Source of the DNA: Enterocloster aldenensis | GTDB lineage: Bacteria; Bacillota; Clostridia; Lachnospirales; Lachnospiraceae | DNA length: 64,000 bases | Direction: 5' to 3' | NCBI RefSeq assembly: GCF_003434055.1 | Contig: NZ_QVEX01000003.1 | Location: 1 to 64,000 of the forward strand | Shown: positions 46,087 through 54,239 of the stretch, one piece after another | Layout of the letters: each line of letters opens with the position of its first letter | Numbering within the stretch: position 1 is the first letter of the stretch | Made by a program: the position numbers and the translations under genes | The notes under the pieces: generated by a model | Told to the model about the DNA's origin: nothing | Seen by the model: the letters and a program-made list of their open reading frames with translations, nothing else | Database searches by the model: none

Positions 46087-46340
46087 GGGTATTGCACCTC
46101 CTTTTGTCTGTGTGGTGTCCAGATACAATGGTTTCATATCCATCATACTTGTTTTACAGGACTTTGGCAAGAAAAACATGGCGGTGCCAGGGACTTTTTG
46201 ATGTAACTTTTTCCAGATAATAGGAAACTATTTTGGGCCTCCTGTATGTTGATGAAATTGTATATATTATCTTAAAAAACAGATTATTTTACAATATAAG
46301 AACAATAAACAAATAATAATAAGTTATTTACAAAAAAGTA

Positions 46341-46369
46341 TTGACAAAACAGAGCGGATTGAGTATACT
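46341..46369 (+). promoter_or_regulatory. Strong consensus sigma-A promoter in a 660-bp gap
   Basis: TTGACA (46341-46346) is followed after exactly 17 bp by TATACT (46364-46369) in very AT-rich surroundings. No sizeable gene follows on this strand before the terminator at 46691-46735. Confidence 0.75.
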
Positions 46370-46375
46370 AAAACT

Positions 46376-46735
46376 AACAAAAGGAACGAAATAAAAACAA
46401 GGAGGTACGGTCCGCCAGAAACAGGTTTATGGTTTTCCATATGATTCCAGATTATATGTGAAAACAGTGGATAACAAACCTGCCTGATGAAATGTTAAAA
46501 AGGAAACCAGGTACAATGAATGTATTTATCTTCAAAAACCAAGTAGGTTATCAAGGAACGTGAACATTTGGATGATATGACGAGAAAGTATCATTTAAAT
46601 GGACTTGATGATGAAAGGTGAAGATAAAAAACAGCATATGTACATGGAATACCTGGATAACAAAGTAAGGAGAGCAGAAGAAACAAAAAGACAGGTATCG
46701 GGGAAGAGAAATCTGAATCGATACCTGTTCTTTTT
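46376..46735 (+). ncRNA. Candidate noncoding or small-ORF transcript of about 360 bases
   Basis: The segment lies between a consensus promoter and a strong intrinsic terminator and has no long reading frame. An AAGGAGG at 46400-46406 has no start codon at normal distance. Only very short frames exist, such as ATG 46429 (10 codons) and a frame through 46547-46621 reading IKEREHLDDMTRKYHLNGL, which looks protein-like. The next frame continues as KKQHMYMEYLDNKVRRAEE. These two parts recall a frameshifted Spo0E-like helical hairpin, but weakly. It could be a regulatory RNA or a decayed small gene. Confidence 0.35.
46691..46735. terminator. Bidirectional intrinsic terminator
   Basis: ACAGGTATCG (46691-46700) pairs perfectly with CGATACCTGT (46719-46728). 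TTCTTTTT follows on the + strand, and TCTTTTTGTTTC on the minus strand, so it can also end the glycosylase gene. Confidence 0.85.
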
Positions 46736-46749
46736 ATGGATGTCCGGAC

Positions 46750-47319
46750 CTACCCTTTTCGCAGGAACGGTAAAAGGGCCTGTGCCCATGCTTCAGCCAG
46801 GCGGTCCAGTGTGAATGCCGCATTGGCCGGGCTGGTGGAAGGGCATCTGACTGCATCGCGCCCGGTCTGTTCCCGGCAGTATTTCATGTACAGTCCATGG
46901 GCGGTGCTGCCATTGGTGATGATTTGGCGGATGGATGCGGTTTTAAGGATCCTGTTTAAATCCATGGGAACCACATTGCGGATACTCTGGTCACTGGAGC
47001 CCTTGATATCACAGGACCTTATCACATCCCAGAGCGCGATGCCCCTCAAGAGCAGGATGCCCTTCCTGGATTTATAGTCAGGAGGGAAAGGTTCCTCCAA
47101 AAGGCGTTCCATCAGCTTCCAGAACCGGTTCTGGGGATGGCCGTAGTAAAAATCCTGTTCCCTCGATCTGACGGACGGGAAACTTCCAAGAATCAGTATC
47201 CGGGAGTTCCTGTCATAGACCGGCTCCAGGGAATGGATGACCCGGGTATAACCGGGAAGCAGGCCTGTTTCAAAACTGTCTTTTTCATGTGAAGGGTTGA
47301 TGTTCTGTTCCGCAGACAT
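46750..47319 (-). CDS. Uracil-DNA glycosylase superfamily, hypoxanthine-DNA glycosylase type
   Basis: A 189-residue protein. The motif ILILGSFPSVRSREQDFYYG, with nearby HPQNRFW, is characteristic of the UDG-superfamily branch that removes hypoxanthine (deaminated adenine) from DNA. The C-terminal motif CPSTSPANA occupies the place of the second UDG motif. The start at 47319 follows AAAGGAG at 8 bases; the in-frame extension to 47382 is ignored. It is divergent from the aldolase gene, and its 3' end uses the shared terminator at 46691-46735. The substrate call is from family resemblance. Confidence 0.83.
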   Translation of the reverse strand: MSAEQNINPSHEKDSFETGLLPGYTRVIHSLEPVYDRNSRILILGSFPSVRSREQDFYYGHPQNRFWKLMERLLEEPFPPDYKSRKGILLLRGIALWDVIRSCDIKGSSDQSIRNVVPMDLNRILKTASIRQIITNGSTAHGLYMKYCREQTGRDAVRCPSTSPANAAFTLDRLAEAWAQALLPFLRKG

Positions 47320-47432
47320 TTGATATACTCCTTTGGGGCGTTCATGGTATGGCAGAAAACATGTATGATAGTATTGTATCACGATTTATGGATTTGGCAA
47401 TGTCGGCAATTAGCAGCTTCTGGAAACTCCTA

Positions 47433-47462
47433 TTGACAATAAGGCGCGGGTTTTACTATAAT
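47433..47462 (+). promoter_or_regulatory. Promoter of the FBP aldolase gene
   Basis: Perfect TTGACA (47433-47438) and perfect TATAAT (47457-47462) are separated by 18 bp. Transcription would start near 47469, giving a leader of about 147 bases. Confidence 0.8.
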
Positions 47463-47530
47463 AATAGTAAGTATATATGGGTCAGTGTGATTATTTTTGG
47501 TGTATTGGGTCTGCGCCCAGCTGCCAGCAT

Positions 47531-47592
47531 AACAGGAAAGAACCCGGAACAGGCCGGCGCAGGATGCGTCTTCCTGTTCTGTTTTTATTTTC
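47531..47592 (+). terminator. Terminator-like hairpin in the leader of the aldolase gene
   Basis: AACAGGAA (47531-47538) pairs with TTCCTGTT (47571-47578), enclosing an inner CCGG/CCGG stem, and is followed by CTGTTTTTATTTT. It lies between the promoter and the ribosome binding site (GAGAGG) of the same gene, so it may act as an attenuator. Confidence 0.55.
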
Positions 47593-47615
47593 AATTAAGA
47601 AAGAGAGGTAGCCAT

Positions 47616-48503
47616 ATGAACCAGGACCAGTTAAAACGTATGAGTGAAGGCAAGGGGTTTATTGCAGCATTGGACCAGAGCGGCGGGAGTACGCCAAAGG
47701 CCTTGAAAAACTATGGTATTGATGAAGGCAGGTACGGCACGGATGAAGAGATGTTCAACCTGGTTCATGAGATGAGGACCAGGATCATCAAAAGCCCTTC
47801 GTTTACATCAGAGCATATACTGGCAGCCATACTGTTTGAGAATACCATGGAACGTAAGATTGATGACAGGCTTACAGCGGATTATCTGTGGGAGGTAAAG
47901 GGAATCATACCGATCCTGAAAGTGGATAAGGGGCTGGCAGAGGAGGAAGACGGCGTGCGCCTCATGAAGCCCATACCAGGTCTTGAGGATCTGCTTGCCA
48001 GGGCAAAGGAACGCCATATATTCGGAACCAAGATGCGTTCCGTGATTAAAAAAGCCAATCCGGAAGGAATAAAGAAAATCATTGACCAGCAGTTTGAACT
48101 TGGCCTTAGGATTGCAGGGGCGGACCTGGTTCCCATTTTGGAGCCGGAGATTGATATCTACAGCCCGGATAAGGCGGAGTGCGAGGGTATCATGAAGGAG
48201 GAGATGAAGAAACAACTGGCAGGCCTTCCTCAGGATATTAAAATCATGTTTAAGCTTTCCATTCCGGATAAACATGGATTCTACAGCGATATCATGGAGG
48301 ACCCCCATGTGGTAAGGGTGGTGGCCCTGTCCGGCGGTTATTCCAGACAGGAGGCCAATGAGCGGTTAAGACGCAGCCCTGGTCTGATTGCGAGTTTTTC
48401 AAGGGCCTTGTCCGAAGGCCTTAACGCGGATCAGACAGCAGGGGAATTTGACCGCATGCTGGCCAAGTCCATTAAGGAAATATATGAGGCTTCCATTACC
48501 TGA
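47616..48503 (+). CDS. Fructose-bisphosphate aldolase, class I
   Basis: A 295-residue Schiff-base aldolase that cleaves fructose-1,6-bisphosphate to dihydroxyacetone phosphate and glyceraldehyde-3-phosphate. The N-terminal family motif GFIAALDQSGGSTPKALKNYGI is clear, as are ILKVDKGL and FGTKMRSVIKKAN, which supply active-site lysines. The ATG at 47616 has GAGAGG upstream; the long in-frame extension crosses the promoter. Class I enzymes of this bacterial type are metal-independent. Confidence 0.92.
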   Translation: MNQDQLKRMSEGKGFIAALDQSGGSTPKALKNYGIDEGRYGTDEEMFNLVHEMRTRIIKSPSFTSEHILAAILFENTMERKIDDRLTADYLWEVKGIIPILKVDKGLAEEEDGVRLMKPIPGLEDLLARAKERHIFGTKMRSVIKKANPEGIKKIIDQQFELGLRIAGADLVPILEPEIDIYSPDKAECEGIMKEEMKKQLAGLPQDIKIMFKLSIPDKHGFYSDIMEDPHVVRVVALSGGYSRQEANERLRRSPGLIASFSRALSEGLNADQTAGEFDRMLAKSIKEIYEASIT

Positions 48504-48552
48504 TTAGGGAAAGCAATGGGAGAATGTATCGGGAGGATGCATGTGACCGGTG

Positions 48553-48577
48553 GGCCCCGCTGTTTAAAAGCGGGGCC
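48553..48577. repeat. 9-bp perfect hairpin downstream of the aldolase gene
   Basis: GGCCCCGCT and AGCGGGGCC are separated by GTTTAAA-type loop bases. No T-run follows, so it may be a 3'-end stabilising hairpin or a weak terminator. The rest of 48504-48743 holds nothing else I can support. Confidence 0.5.
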
Positions 48578-48743
48578 TGCAGTGGTTTCAGATATGGTTT
48601 CCGCACAGCTGACGGAAAGGAATCTTCAAACACATCCTAGGAAACCCATACAACCTGTTCATTGGTTAACCCTGCCTTGTATCCGTCCTGAAAGCACACA
48701 TCATATGTAAAACACCGTCCAAATCTGGGGCCCATCTGATAAA

Positions 48744-48953
48744 TCAGATAGGCTTTATGTTTGGCAGGCGCCCTTCTTTATCATTGGTCCTGGGCGGGTT
48801 CTCCAGCTTCCAGGTGTGGGTGGGGGTATTTTTGAAGTAACCGGATAGTTCGGTGGTCCCATTTTCACAATATTGTATGATGGCTGACCGGGGCATTTCC
48901 CCATAGCGGGAGGTGTCCTGATTCCGGGCATATTCACCAAGCTCCCGGAACAT
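48744..48953 (-). CDS. Uncertain small open reading frame, possibly a gene remnant
   Basis: A 69-codon frame directly after the gene at 48963-49337. It lacks a ribosome binding site, and its ATG lies 9 bases after the upstream stop. The peptide contains QYCENGTTELSGYFKNTPTH and has a mixed, protein-like composition, but I recognise no domain. It could be a C-terminal remnant of a longer protein or non-coding. Confidence 0.25.
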   Translation of the reverse strand: MFRELGEYARNQDTSRYGEMPRSAIIQYCENGTTELSGYFKNTPTHTWKLENPPRTNDKEGRLPNIKPI

Positions 48954-48962
48954 GCAGCAGCA

Positions 48963-49337
48963 TTAATCCAGAAGGGCGTGCAGCAGCCCATCGGACCTGC
49001 CCATGTTCAGCGCATACATGACATCAGGCATCAGCTGGTCTTCAATCTGCCCCAGATTCTGTTCCAGTATGTAAAACGGCGGGTATGCGTAGCTGGTCAG
49101 GAGATTGAGGGCATCCTCTTTCACGGACAGGGGATTGCCGGATATAATGACGTGCTCCAGCAGTTTTATGATTTCTGATTCATAGGGCAGCGTGTTCTTA
49201 TAATATGGGTCAAGATAATAATCCAGGCAGGGCAGGAGCCGTTCCTTGGCATCCGCGTCATCTCCTGCCAGCACCTTATGTATGGCATCGGCGCCGCTTT
49301 CCACAATCTTTTTTTCAGCGTTAGAATATGTTACCAT
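48963..49337 (-). CDS. Hypothetical acidic helical protein
   Basis: A 124-residue protein with AAAGGAAGG ahead of its ATG. It is rich in Leu, Asp and Glu and appears all-helical, with segments such as ESEIIKLLEHVIISGN and PLSVKEDALNLLTSYA resembling HEAT-like helical pairs. There is no signal peptide or membrane helix. No function is assigned. Small acidic helical proteins of this kind include toxin-immunity proteins, but no toxin gene was recognised next to it. Confidence 0.6.
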   Translation of the reverse strand: MVTYSNAEKKIVESGADAIHKVLAGDDADAKERLLPCLDYYLDPYYKNTLPYESEIIKLLEHVIISGNPLSVKEDALNLLTSYAYPPFYILEQNLGQIEDQLMPDVMYALNMGRSDGLLHALLD

Positions 49338-49452
49338 GCTCAGATACCTTCCTTTTACTGTTTTTTAGGGTATGGACGGGCTGATTCCTATATATGCATA
49401 TGGTTATCACATCCATATGTTATCACAGGACGGCTTGCATGAAAAGGCTGTC

Positions 49453-49481
49453 TTGTATCATAAAAAGTTTCATGCTATACT
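49453..49481 (+). promoter_or_regulatory. Candidate promoter for the transglutaminase-like/mobAB genes
   Basis: TTGTAT (49453-49458) and TATACT (49476-49481) are spaced by 17 bp, about 80 bp before the start codon at 49564. Confidence 0.6.
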
Positions 49482-49563
49482 GGAACGTGCCGGGACATTT
49501 CCGGCAGGAAGTCTCAAAGCATACCTTAAAGGATAGCAGATATAGGAAGCATCAGGATAAAAT

Positions 49564-50595
49564 ATGAAACAGGAATACTATTACCAGCACATGAATAAGG
49601 CGGAACAGTCCGTATACCGCGCCATGCTGGCTGGATTTGAAATGATATCACCGGAATTTCCGGTGCTGCGGCTGGATGGAAGGGATCTGTCGGATCTGTT
49701 CTTCCGGCTTCGTCTGGACCACCCGTCTGTTTTTTATGTGGAGGGATTCCGTTACCGTTATCAGGAACATTCGGATTATGTCCAGCTCATACCCCAATAT
49801 ATGTTTGAGAAGAAAAAGATTAAGGAAATGAAAAATGCCCTGGAGGCCAGGATGAACCGTCTGGTCCAGCCTGCAAAGAACCTTTCCCCGGACGAAAAGG
49901 AAAGGTATGTCCATGATTTCATCTGTGCCAATGTCACCTATGACAAACTGAAGAAGCAGTATTCCCATGAAATCATCGGCCCGCTGCAGCAGGGAATCGG
50001 GGTCTGCGAAGGTATCGCGAAGACCGTGAAGATACTCTGCGACAGGCTGGGTCTTGAGTGCTTGATTGCCGTCAGCCAGGCCAATCCTGAAAAGGGCGTG
50101 CGTTACCGCCATGCCTGGAATGTGGTGAAGCTTAAGAATACATGGTACCACCTGGACGCCACCTTTGATAATTCCCTTGGAAGATATGGACAGATGCGGT
50201 TTGATTACTATAATCTGGATGACAGGATGATATTCCGGGACCATGAGCCCCTGGTTTACCCCATACCGCAGTGTACGGACGGGACCCGTTTCTATTACAA
50301 AGAGAACCGGCTATCCATGACCAGGGTGGAGGATGTGGCCGGACGGATGAAAGCCGTGCTGAGGAAGAAACAGCCTTTTTTTGTGTTCCACTGGAGGGGA
50401 GGCGCGCTGAACCGTTCCGTATTGGAGCAGATTGCGGGCATTGCCTCTGATGCTGCAAGGGAAAAGGGGAAATACATCCGGCTGTCCGTGAATTATCTTC
50501 AGGCAGTGATGGAGATAGCGGTGCTGGAACACCAGATTCAGGAAAATATATGCAAAGAAGAAGCCAATGAAGGCGAGCTGGAACAGAAAGAGTAG
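49564..50595 (+). CDS. Transglutaminase-like cysteine protease-fold protein
   Basis: A 343-residue cytoplasmic protein. The central transglutaminase-like domain has the full catalytic triad: C148 in GIGVCEGIAKT, H183 in YRHAWNVVKL and D198 in WYHLDATFD. The N-terminal ~100 residues (hydrophobic and helical) and the C-terminal region (about 260-335) are family-typical but without named function. No signal peptide is present. Members of this clostridial family are poorly characterised and may be proteases or cross-linking enzymes. It is followed 21 bp on by the mobAB gene. Confidence 0.8.
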   Translation: MKQEYYYQHMNKAEQSVYRAMLAGFEMISPEFPVLRLDGRDLSDLFFRLRLDHPSVFYVEGFRYRYQEHSDYVQLIPQYMFEKKKIKEMKNALEARMNRLVQPAKNLSPDEKERYVHDFICANVTYDKLKKQYSHEIIGPLQQGIGVCEGIAKTVKILCDRLGLECLIAVSQANPEKGVRYRHAWNVVKLKNTWYHLDATFDNSLGRYGQMRFDYYNLDDRMIFRDHEPLVYPIPQCTDGTRFYYKENRLSMTRVEDVAGRMKAVLRKKQPFFVFHWRGGALNRSVLEQIAGIASDAAREKGKYIRLSVNYLQAVMEIAVLEHQIQENICKEEANEGELEQKE

Positions 50596-50616
50596 GATAA
50601 AGGGAGAGGCTGCAAG

Positions 50617-51729
50617 ATGGATAATAGTTGGGGAAGCGTGATCCTGTCAGGCGGCAGTGGAAGCAGGATGGGATATGAGGATAAGAGCGGGCTGTTATTT
50701 AAGGGAATGACATTCCTGGAACGGATCAGCGGACAGCTTGGCATGCTTGGAGGGGCCTGTTACCTTTCCAGGGCAGCCTATAAGGCCGGGGAACCCCACC
50801 GCGGTTTTACTGTGATTGAGGACACGGTAAAAGGGAAGGACGGTGAATGGATAGGCCCCATGGGAGGTATCTGGTCCTGTTTTGAAACAGCAGGGGAAGA
50901 CTGCCTGTTCTTTGTGTCCTGTGATATGCCGCTGTTTCGGGCCGTGATGGCGCAGCGTCTTATCCGGTATATGAAACCTGGGGTGGACGCGGTCCTGTGG
51001 AGGACCAGGGACAGGCGGCTCCAGCCCATGTGCGGCCTTTATTCCAGGTCCTGCCTGCCTGTCCTTAAGCAGCATATGGAGCAGCAGGATTACAGGATGA
51101 TGAGGTTCCTGGGCCATCTGAACTGTGTGGTGGTGGAAACATCCGGGGAACATATTCCGGACCAATGGTTCCTGAATGTGAACACACCTGAAGTATATGG
51201 GAGACTGGATCAGGCGGCGCAGCCCGTGCTGGCTGTCAGCGGCAGCAAGAATACGGGAAAGACATGGCTCCTGGAACATCTGGTGTCCATACTTGCCGGG
51301 GCAGGCGTGCGCGCTGCTGTGATTAAACATGACGGACATGAGTTTGAGGCAGATGTACCGGGGACGGACAGCCACAGGATGAAAAAAGCAGGTGCCTTTG
51401 GGACCGTGGTCTATTCCGGCACCCGGTTTGCCCTGGTCAAGGACCAGGCCGGGCTGGAGGCCAGGGATTTCTTTGGTTATTTTCCGGAAGCGGACATCCT
51501 TTTGCTGGAAGGGCAGAAAAATTCTGCCTACCCAAAAATCGAGGTTCTCAGGCAGGAAATCTCATGCAGTCCGGTATGCAGTCCCGAAACCGTGCTGGCC
51601 TATGTTGCGGACTGCCAGGTCAGCCAGCAGGGTTCCCGGGAACCCAGGCAGGTATTTGCCTTTGACCAGCTGGATGAGGTGGCTGAGCTGGCCATACATC
51701 ACATGGATGCAGTATTTTTTAAAAATTAA
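50617..51729 (+). CDS. MobA-MobB fusion: molybdenum cofactor guanylyltransferase with GTPase partner
   Basis: A 370-residue fusion. The N-terminal MobA part (1-200) begins VILSGGSGSRMGYEDKSGLLF, the nucleotide-binding loop with conserved Lys, and has WIGPMGGIWSCFE and SCDMPLF. The C-terminal MobB part (about 203-365) has Walker A GSKNTGKT at 209-216 and KHDGHEF, the family pattern. MobA attaches GMP to molybdopterin to form the bis-MGD cofactor; MobB assists. The cofactor would serve molybdo- or tungsto-enzymes encoded elsewhere. The ribosome binding site is GGGAGAGG. Confidence 0.9.
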   Translation: MDNSWGSVILSGGSGSRMGYEDKSGLLFKGMTFLERISGQLGMLGGACYLSRAAYKAGEPHRGFTVIEDTVKGKDGEWIGPMGGIWSCFETAGEDCLFFVSCDMPLFRAVMAQRLIRYMKPGVDAVLWRTRDRRLQPMCGLYSRSCLPVLKQHMEQQDYRMMRFLGHLNCVVVETSGEHIPDQWFLNVNTPEVYGRLDQAAQPVLAVSGSKNTGKTWLLEHLVSILAGAGVRAAVIKHDGHEFEADVPGTDSHRMKKAGAFGTVVYSGTRFALVKDQAGLEARDFFGYFPEADILLLEGQKNSAYPKIEVLRQEISCSPVCSPETVLAYVADCQVSQQGSREPRQVFAFDQLDEVAELAIHHMDAVFFKN

Positions 51730-51880
51730 GCTGCTCCTTTCCCATGCCGTATCCACAGCGTTTATAAAACCCATGTGCCTGGGTCCCTGCGGCGTCTGAG
51801 ACCAGACGGACGCTGTGGGTATCTTCTTTCCGGGCTTCCCATATCATGAAATCCATTGACATTTTATGGTCATTTCCTTT
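51719..51880 (-). pseudogene. C-terminal remnant of a GNAT-family acetyltransferase
   Basis: Read on the minus strand, the frame ending at 51719 codes for VRLVSDAAGTQAHGFYKRCGYGM and a short tail. This closely matches the last part of GNAT acetyltransferases, where the A-H-x-F-Y-x-x-x-G-Y/F motif binds acetyl-CoA. The first ~110 residues of such a protein are missing, and upstream sequence in this frame is unrelated. The remnant overlaps the 3' end of mobAB by 11 bp. Confidence 0.5.
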
Positions 51881-52003
51881 CCCCAAGAATATAAAATAAA
51901 TTATAACCGATAATTCCATGGTCCGCCGCCCATCGTTCATTGCCAATGGGAAGGGGGAACTCCCGGCCGCAGGAGGAGAGGGGAGTTTCCATTGTTTTTG
52001 CTC

Positions 52004-52053
52004 TTGACGAAACGCCTATCCCTTGCTATATTATTAATAACAGCAATTGTTAT
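52004..52053 (+). promoter_or_regulatory. Promoter and candidate operator of the GntR-mcsA-mcsB-clpC operon
   Basis: TTGACG (52004-52009) and TATATT (52027-52032) are spaced by 17 bp. Just downstream, ATAACAGCAATTGTTAT (52037-52053) is an inverted repeat with arms ATAACA/TGTTAT, at the expected transcription start, a good repressor position. No CtsR heptad repeat was found in the region. Confidence 0.7.
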
Positions 52054-52111
52054 ATTGCTTGTAGAACAAATATAACTTTTATGTCAGTACAAGACGAAAG
52101 ATGGTGGATTT

Positions 52112-52522
52112 ATGGTGTTAAAGATTGATTTCAACAGTGATGAAGCAATCTATATACAGCTGCGCAACCAGATTATCATGGGGATTGCCACGGATATGAT
52201 ACGGGAGGGCGACACACTTCCCTCCGTGCGCCAGATGGCTGATTATATCGGCATCAACATGCATACAGTTAATAAGGCCTATTCCGTTCTTAAGCAGGAG
52301 GGTTTTGTAAAGCTGGACCGCCGTAAGGGCGCCGTGGTAAGCCTGGATATTGATAAGATCCAGTCCATGGGCGAACTGCGCCGGAACCTGGATGTAGTGC
52401 TTGCCTGGGGAATCTGCAAGAATATTACCAGGAATGAGGTTCACCAGGTGGTAGATGAGATTTACGATAAATACACCCGGGGGTGTATGGATACGGAAGA
52501 AGATGAGGCAGATGAAAATTAG
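52112..52522 (+). CDS. GntR-family regulator, YtrA subfamily
   Basis: A 136-residue regulator. The N-terminal winged helix (about 8-75) shows the YtrA pattern YIQLRNQIIMGIA and TLPSVRQMADYIGINMHTVNKAY. The short ~60-residue C-terminus is typical of YtrA proteins, which usually sit beside ABC transporter genes. Here it heads the mcsA-mcsB-clpC operon, in the position normally held by ctsR, 38 bp before mcsA. It probably represses its own operon through the inverted repeat at the promoter. That role is inferred from position. Confidence 0.82.
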   Translation: MVLKIDFNSDEAIYIQLRNQIIMGIATDMIREGDTLPSVRQMADYIGINMHTVNKAYSVLKQEGFVKLDRRKGAVVSLDIDKIQSMGELRRNLDVVLAWGICKNITRNEVHQVVDEIYDKYTRGCMDTEEDEADEN

Positions 52523-52560
52523 GACGTTTCTGCGTCCTGAATGACAAATGGAGGATTCGT

Positions 52561-53169
52561 ATGTTATGTGAAAGATGCAAGATCCGGGAAGCCAATATCA
52601 AATACACAGAGATCATAAACGGGATTAAGACAGAACACAACCTCTGTTCCCACTGTGCAAGAGAGATGGATTTTGGTCAGTACGCCGCCATTCTGGACGG
52701 TGAATTTCCTCTGGGGAAACTCCTGTCCGGCCTTCTGGGACTGGAAGACGATGAGGAGGAGACGGATGTGCGCGGCAAGGTTGTGTGCCCTACCTGCGGC
52801 ACCAGCTTTGACGATTTTGTGGAGAACAGCCGGTTTGGCTGTCCTGACTGCTATGGTGTGTTTGACCTGTTCATCAATGACAAGATGAAGCAGCTTCAGG
52901 GAAGCGAGAGCCATAAGGGCAAGCATCCCAAGTTCAGAAGCACATTTGAAAAGGAGCATCCCGATGTATCCCGGGCAAAGGGGGAGGATGGCCAGGAGGC
53001 GCCGGATATCCCTGAAGCAAAACAGCCGGGTGACGGCACACGTAGTGCTGCCGTGAATAAACAGATACGGGAGCTGGAGAGCAGGTTAAAGGATGCAATT
53101 GAACAGGAAGAATACGAACTGGCCGCGCAGTGCCGGGACCAGATACGGGAACTGAAAAAGGAGGCGTGA
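52561..53169 (+). CDS. mcsA: McsA-like zinc-finger protein with UVR motif
   Basis: A 202-residue adaptor protein. The N-terminus has CxxC zinc-finger pairs (CERC, CSHC, CPTC, CPDC), and the C-terminus a UvrB/UvrC motif (IRELESRLKDAIEQEEYELAA). McsA activates the McsB arginine kinase and contributes to ClpC targeting in the stress response. The ribosome binding site GGAGG is close to the ATG. The mcsB gene begins 4 bp after its stop codon. The order mcsA-mcsB-clpC matches Bacillus. Confidence 0.9.
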   Translation: MLCERCKIREANIKYTEIINGIKTEHNLCSHCAREMDFGQYAAILDGEFPLGKLLSGLLGLEDDEEETDVRGKVVCPTCGTSFDDFVENSRFGCPDCYGVFDLFINDKMKQLQGSESHKGKHPKFRSTFEKEHPDVSRAKGEDGQEAPDIPEAKQPGDGTRSAAVNKQIRELESRLKDAIEQEEYELAAQCRDQIRELKKEA

Positions 53170-53173
53170 ACCC

Positions 53174-54214
53174 ATGGGCAGATGGTATGACAGTGTGGAT
53201 AACAAAAGCTCCAACATTGTTTACAGCCGCATCCGCCTGGCGCGGAACTGGGATGAGTATACATTTCCTTCCAGGATGACCAGGGAACAGTGCGGGGAAA
53301 TGCTGGAACGCATGAAGGATGGGCTTAAGGACCTTGGCAGCCTGGACGGGAAGGAATACAGATACGGACAGCTGGACGAGATGCAGGACCTGGAGAAGCT
53401 TGCCCTCAGGGAGCGCAGGATTCTGAACCTGTCAGCTGTGAACAAGAAGGAACCCGCGGGCCTGTTCCTTTCAGAGGACGAGGGCAGCAGTCTTGTGCTG
53501 GGGGGAGACGACCATATCAGAATGCAGTTCCTGGCATCCGGCCTTAAGCTGGATGAACTTTGGCATCAGGCAGATGTGATGGATGATTATGTCAACGAGC
53601 GCTTCTCTTATGCGTTCGATGAGAAATACGGTTATCTCACTTCATTTCCCACCAATGTGGGAACCGGGCTTCGGGCGTGTGTGGTGCTTCACCTGCCCAC
53701 CCTGTCCCAGGTCAGGAAGTTCCAGAGCATTGTGGGCGACATGAGCCGTTTCGGCACGGCAATCCGGGGGCTGTATGGAGAGGGCAGCGATAATTATGGC
53801 AGCCTCTATGAGATTTCCAATCAGCGGACCCTGGGACAGTCGGAGCGGGAAATCGTGGAGCTGGTGACCAAGGCGGCCGCGCAGCTTAACAACCAGGAGA
53901 TGAGGGTGAGGAACGCGACCCTTAACACCCAGAGACTGGAGCGGGAGGACGAGGCCTACAAGTCCTACGGCGTGCTTAAGTACGCCAGGAAGATATCGGA
54001 AAAGGATGCCAGGATTTTCATTTCCCAGCTCATGGCAGGAGAGGAAGACGGCCTGATGAAGCTGGACAAAAAGTATTCCCTCTACAGCCTGATTATCGGG
54101 ATTAAGCCTGCCAACCTAAATCTCTGGGCAAAGCGGCCCTTGGATAAGGATGAGATGGATGCTGTGAGGGCAGCCTATTTGAGACAGAATTTACCTGAGA
54201 TAGCAGATAAGTAA
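53174..54214 (+). CDS. mcsB: McsB-like protein arginine kinase with active-site Cys replaced by Phe
   Basis: A 346-residue guanido-phosphotransferase. The phosphagen-kinase core is intact, including VYSRIRLARN at the N-terminus, FLSEDEGSSLVLGGDDHIRMQ with the nucleotide and substrate residues, and NVGTGLRAC. At the position of the catalytic Cys of the family (C-P-T-N) this protein has Phe158 in SFPTN. The ribosome binding site is AAAGGAGG. It would phosphorylate arginines on proteins to mark them for ClpC, but the missing Cys makes reduced or changed activity possible. Confidence 0.88.
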   Translation: MGRWYDSVDNKSSNIVYSRIRLARNWDEYTFPSRMTREQCGEMLERMKDGLKDLGSLDGKEYRYGQLDEMQDLEKLALRERRILNLSAVNKKEPAGLFLSEDEGSSLVLGGDDHIRMQFLASGLKLDELWHQADVMDDYVNERFSYAFDEKYGYLTSFPTNVGTGLRACVVLHLPTLSQVRKFQSIVGDMSRFGTAIRGLYGEGSDNYGSLYEISNQRTLGQSEREIVELVTKAAAQLNNQEMRVRNATLNTQRLEREDEAYKSYGVLKYARKISEKDARIFISQLMAGEEDGLMKLDKKYSLYSLIIGIKPANLNLWAKRPLDKDEMDAVRAAYLRQNLPEIADK

Positions 54215-54239
54215 TACTTGTAAGGAGGACACGGAATTT

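Noticed and set aside
46599..46814. 71-codon + strand frame after the strong promoter at 46341
   Set aside because: It runs through the intrinsic terminator hairpin and into the end of the glycosylase gene, and its start has no ribosome binding site.
48516..48710. 64-codon + strand frame after the aldolase gene
   Set aside because: It spans the GC-rich hairpin at 48553-48577, lacks a ribosome binding site and has no protein-like features.
52004..52111. CtsR operator in front of the mcsA-mcsB-clpC operon
   Set aside because: The tandem heptad GGTCAAA-type repeat is not present in this promoter.
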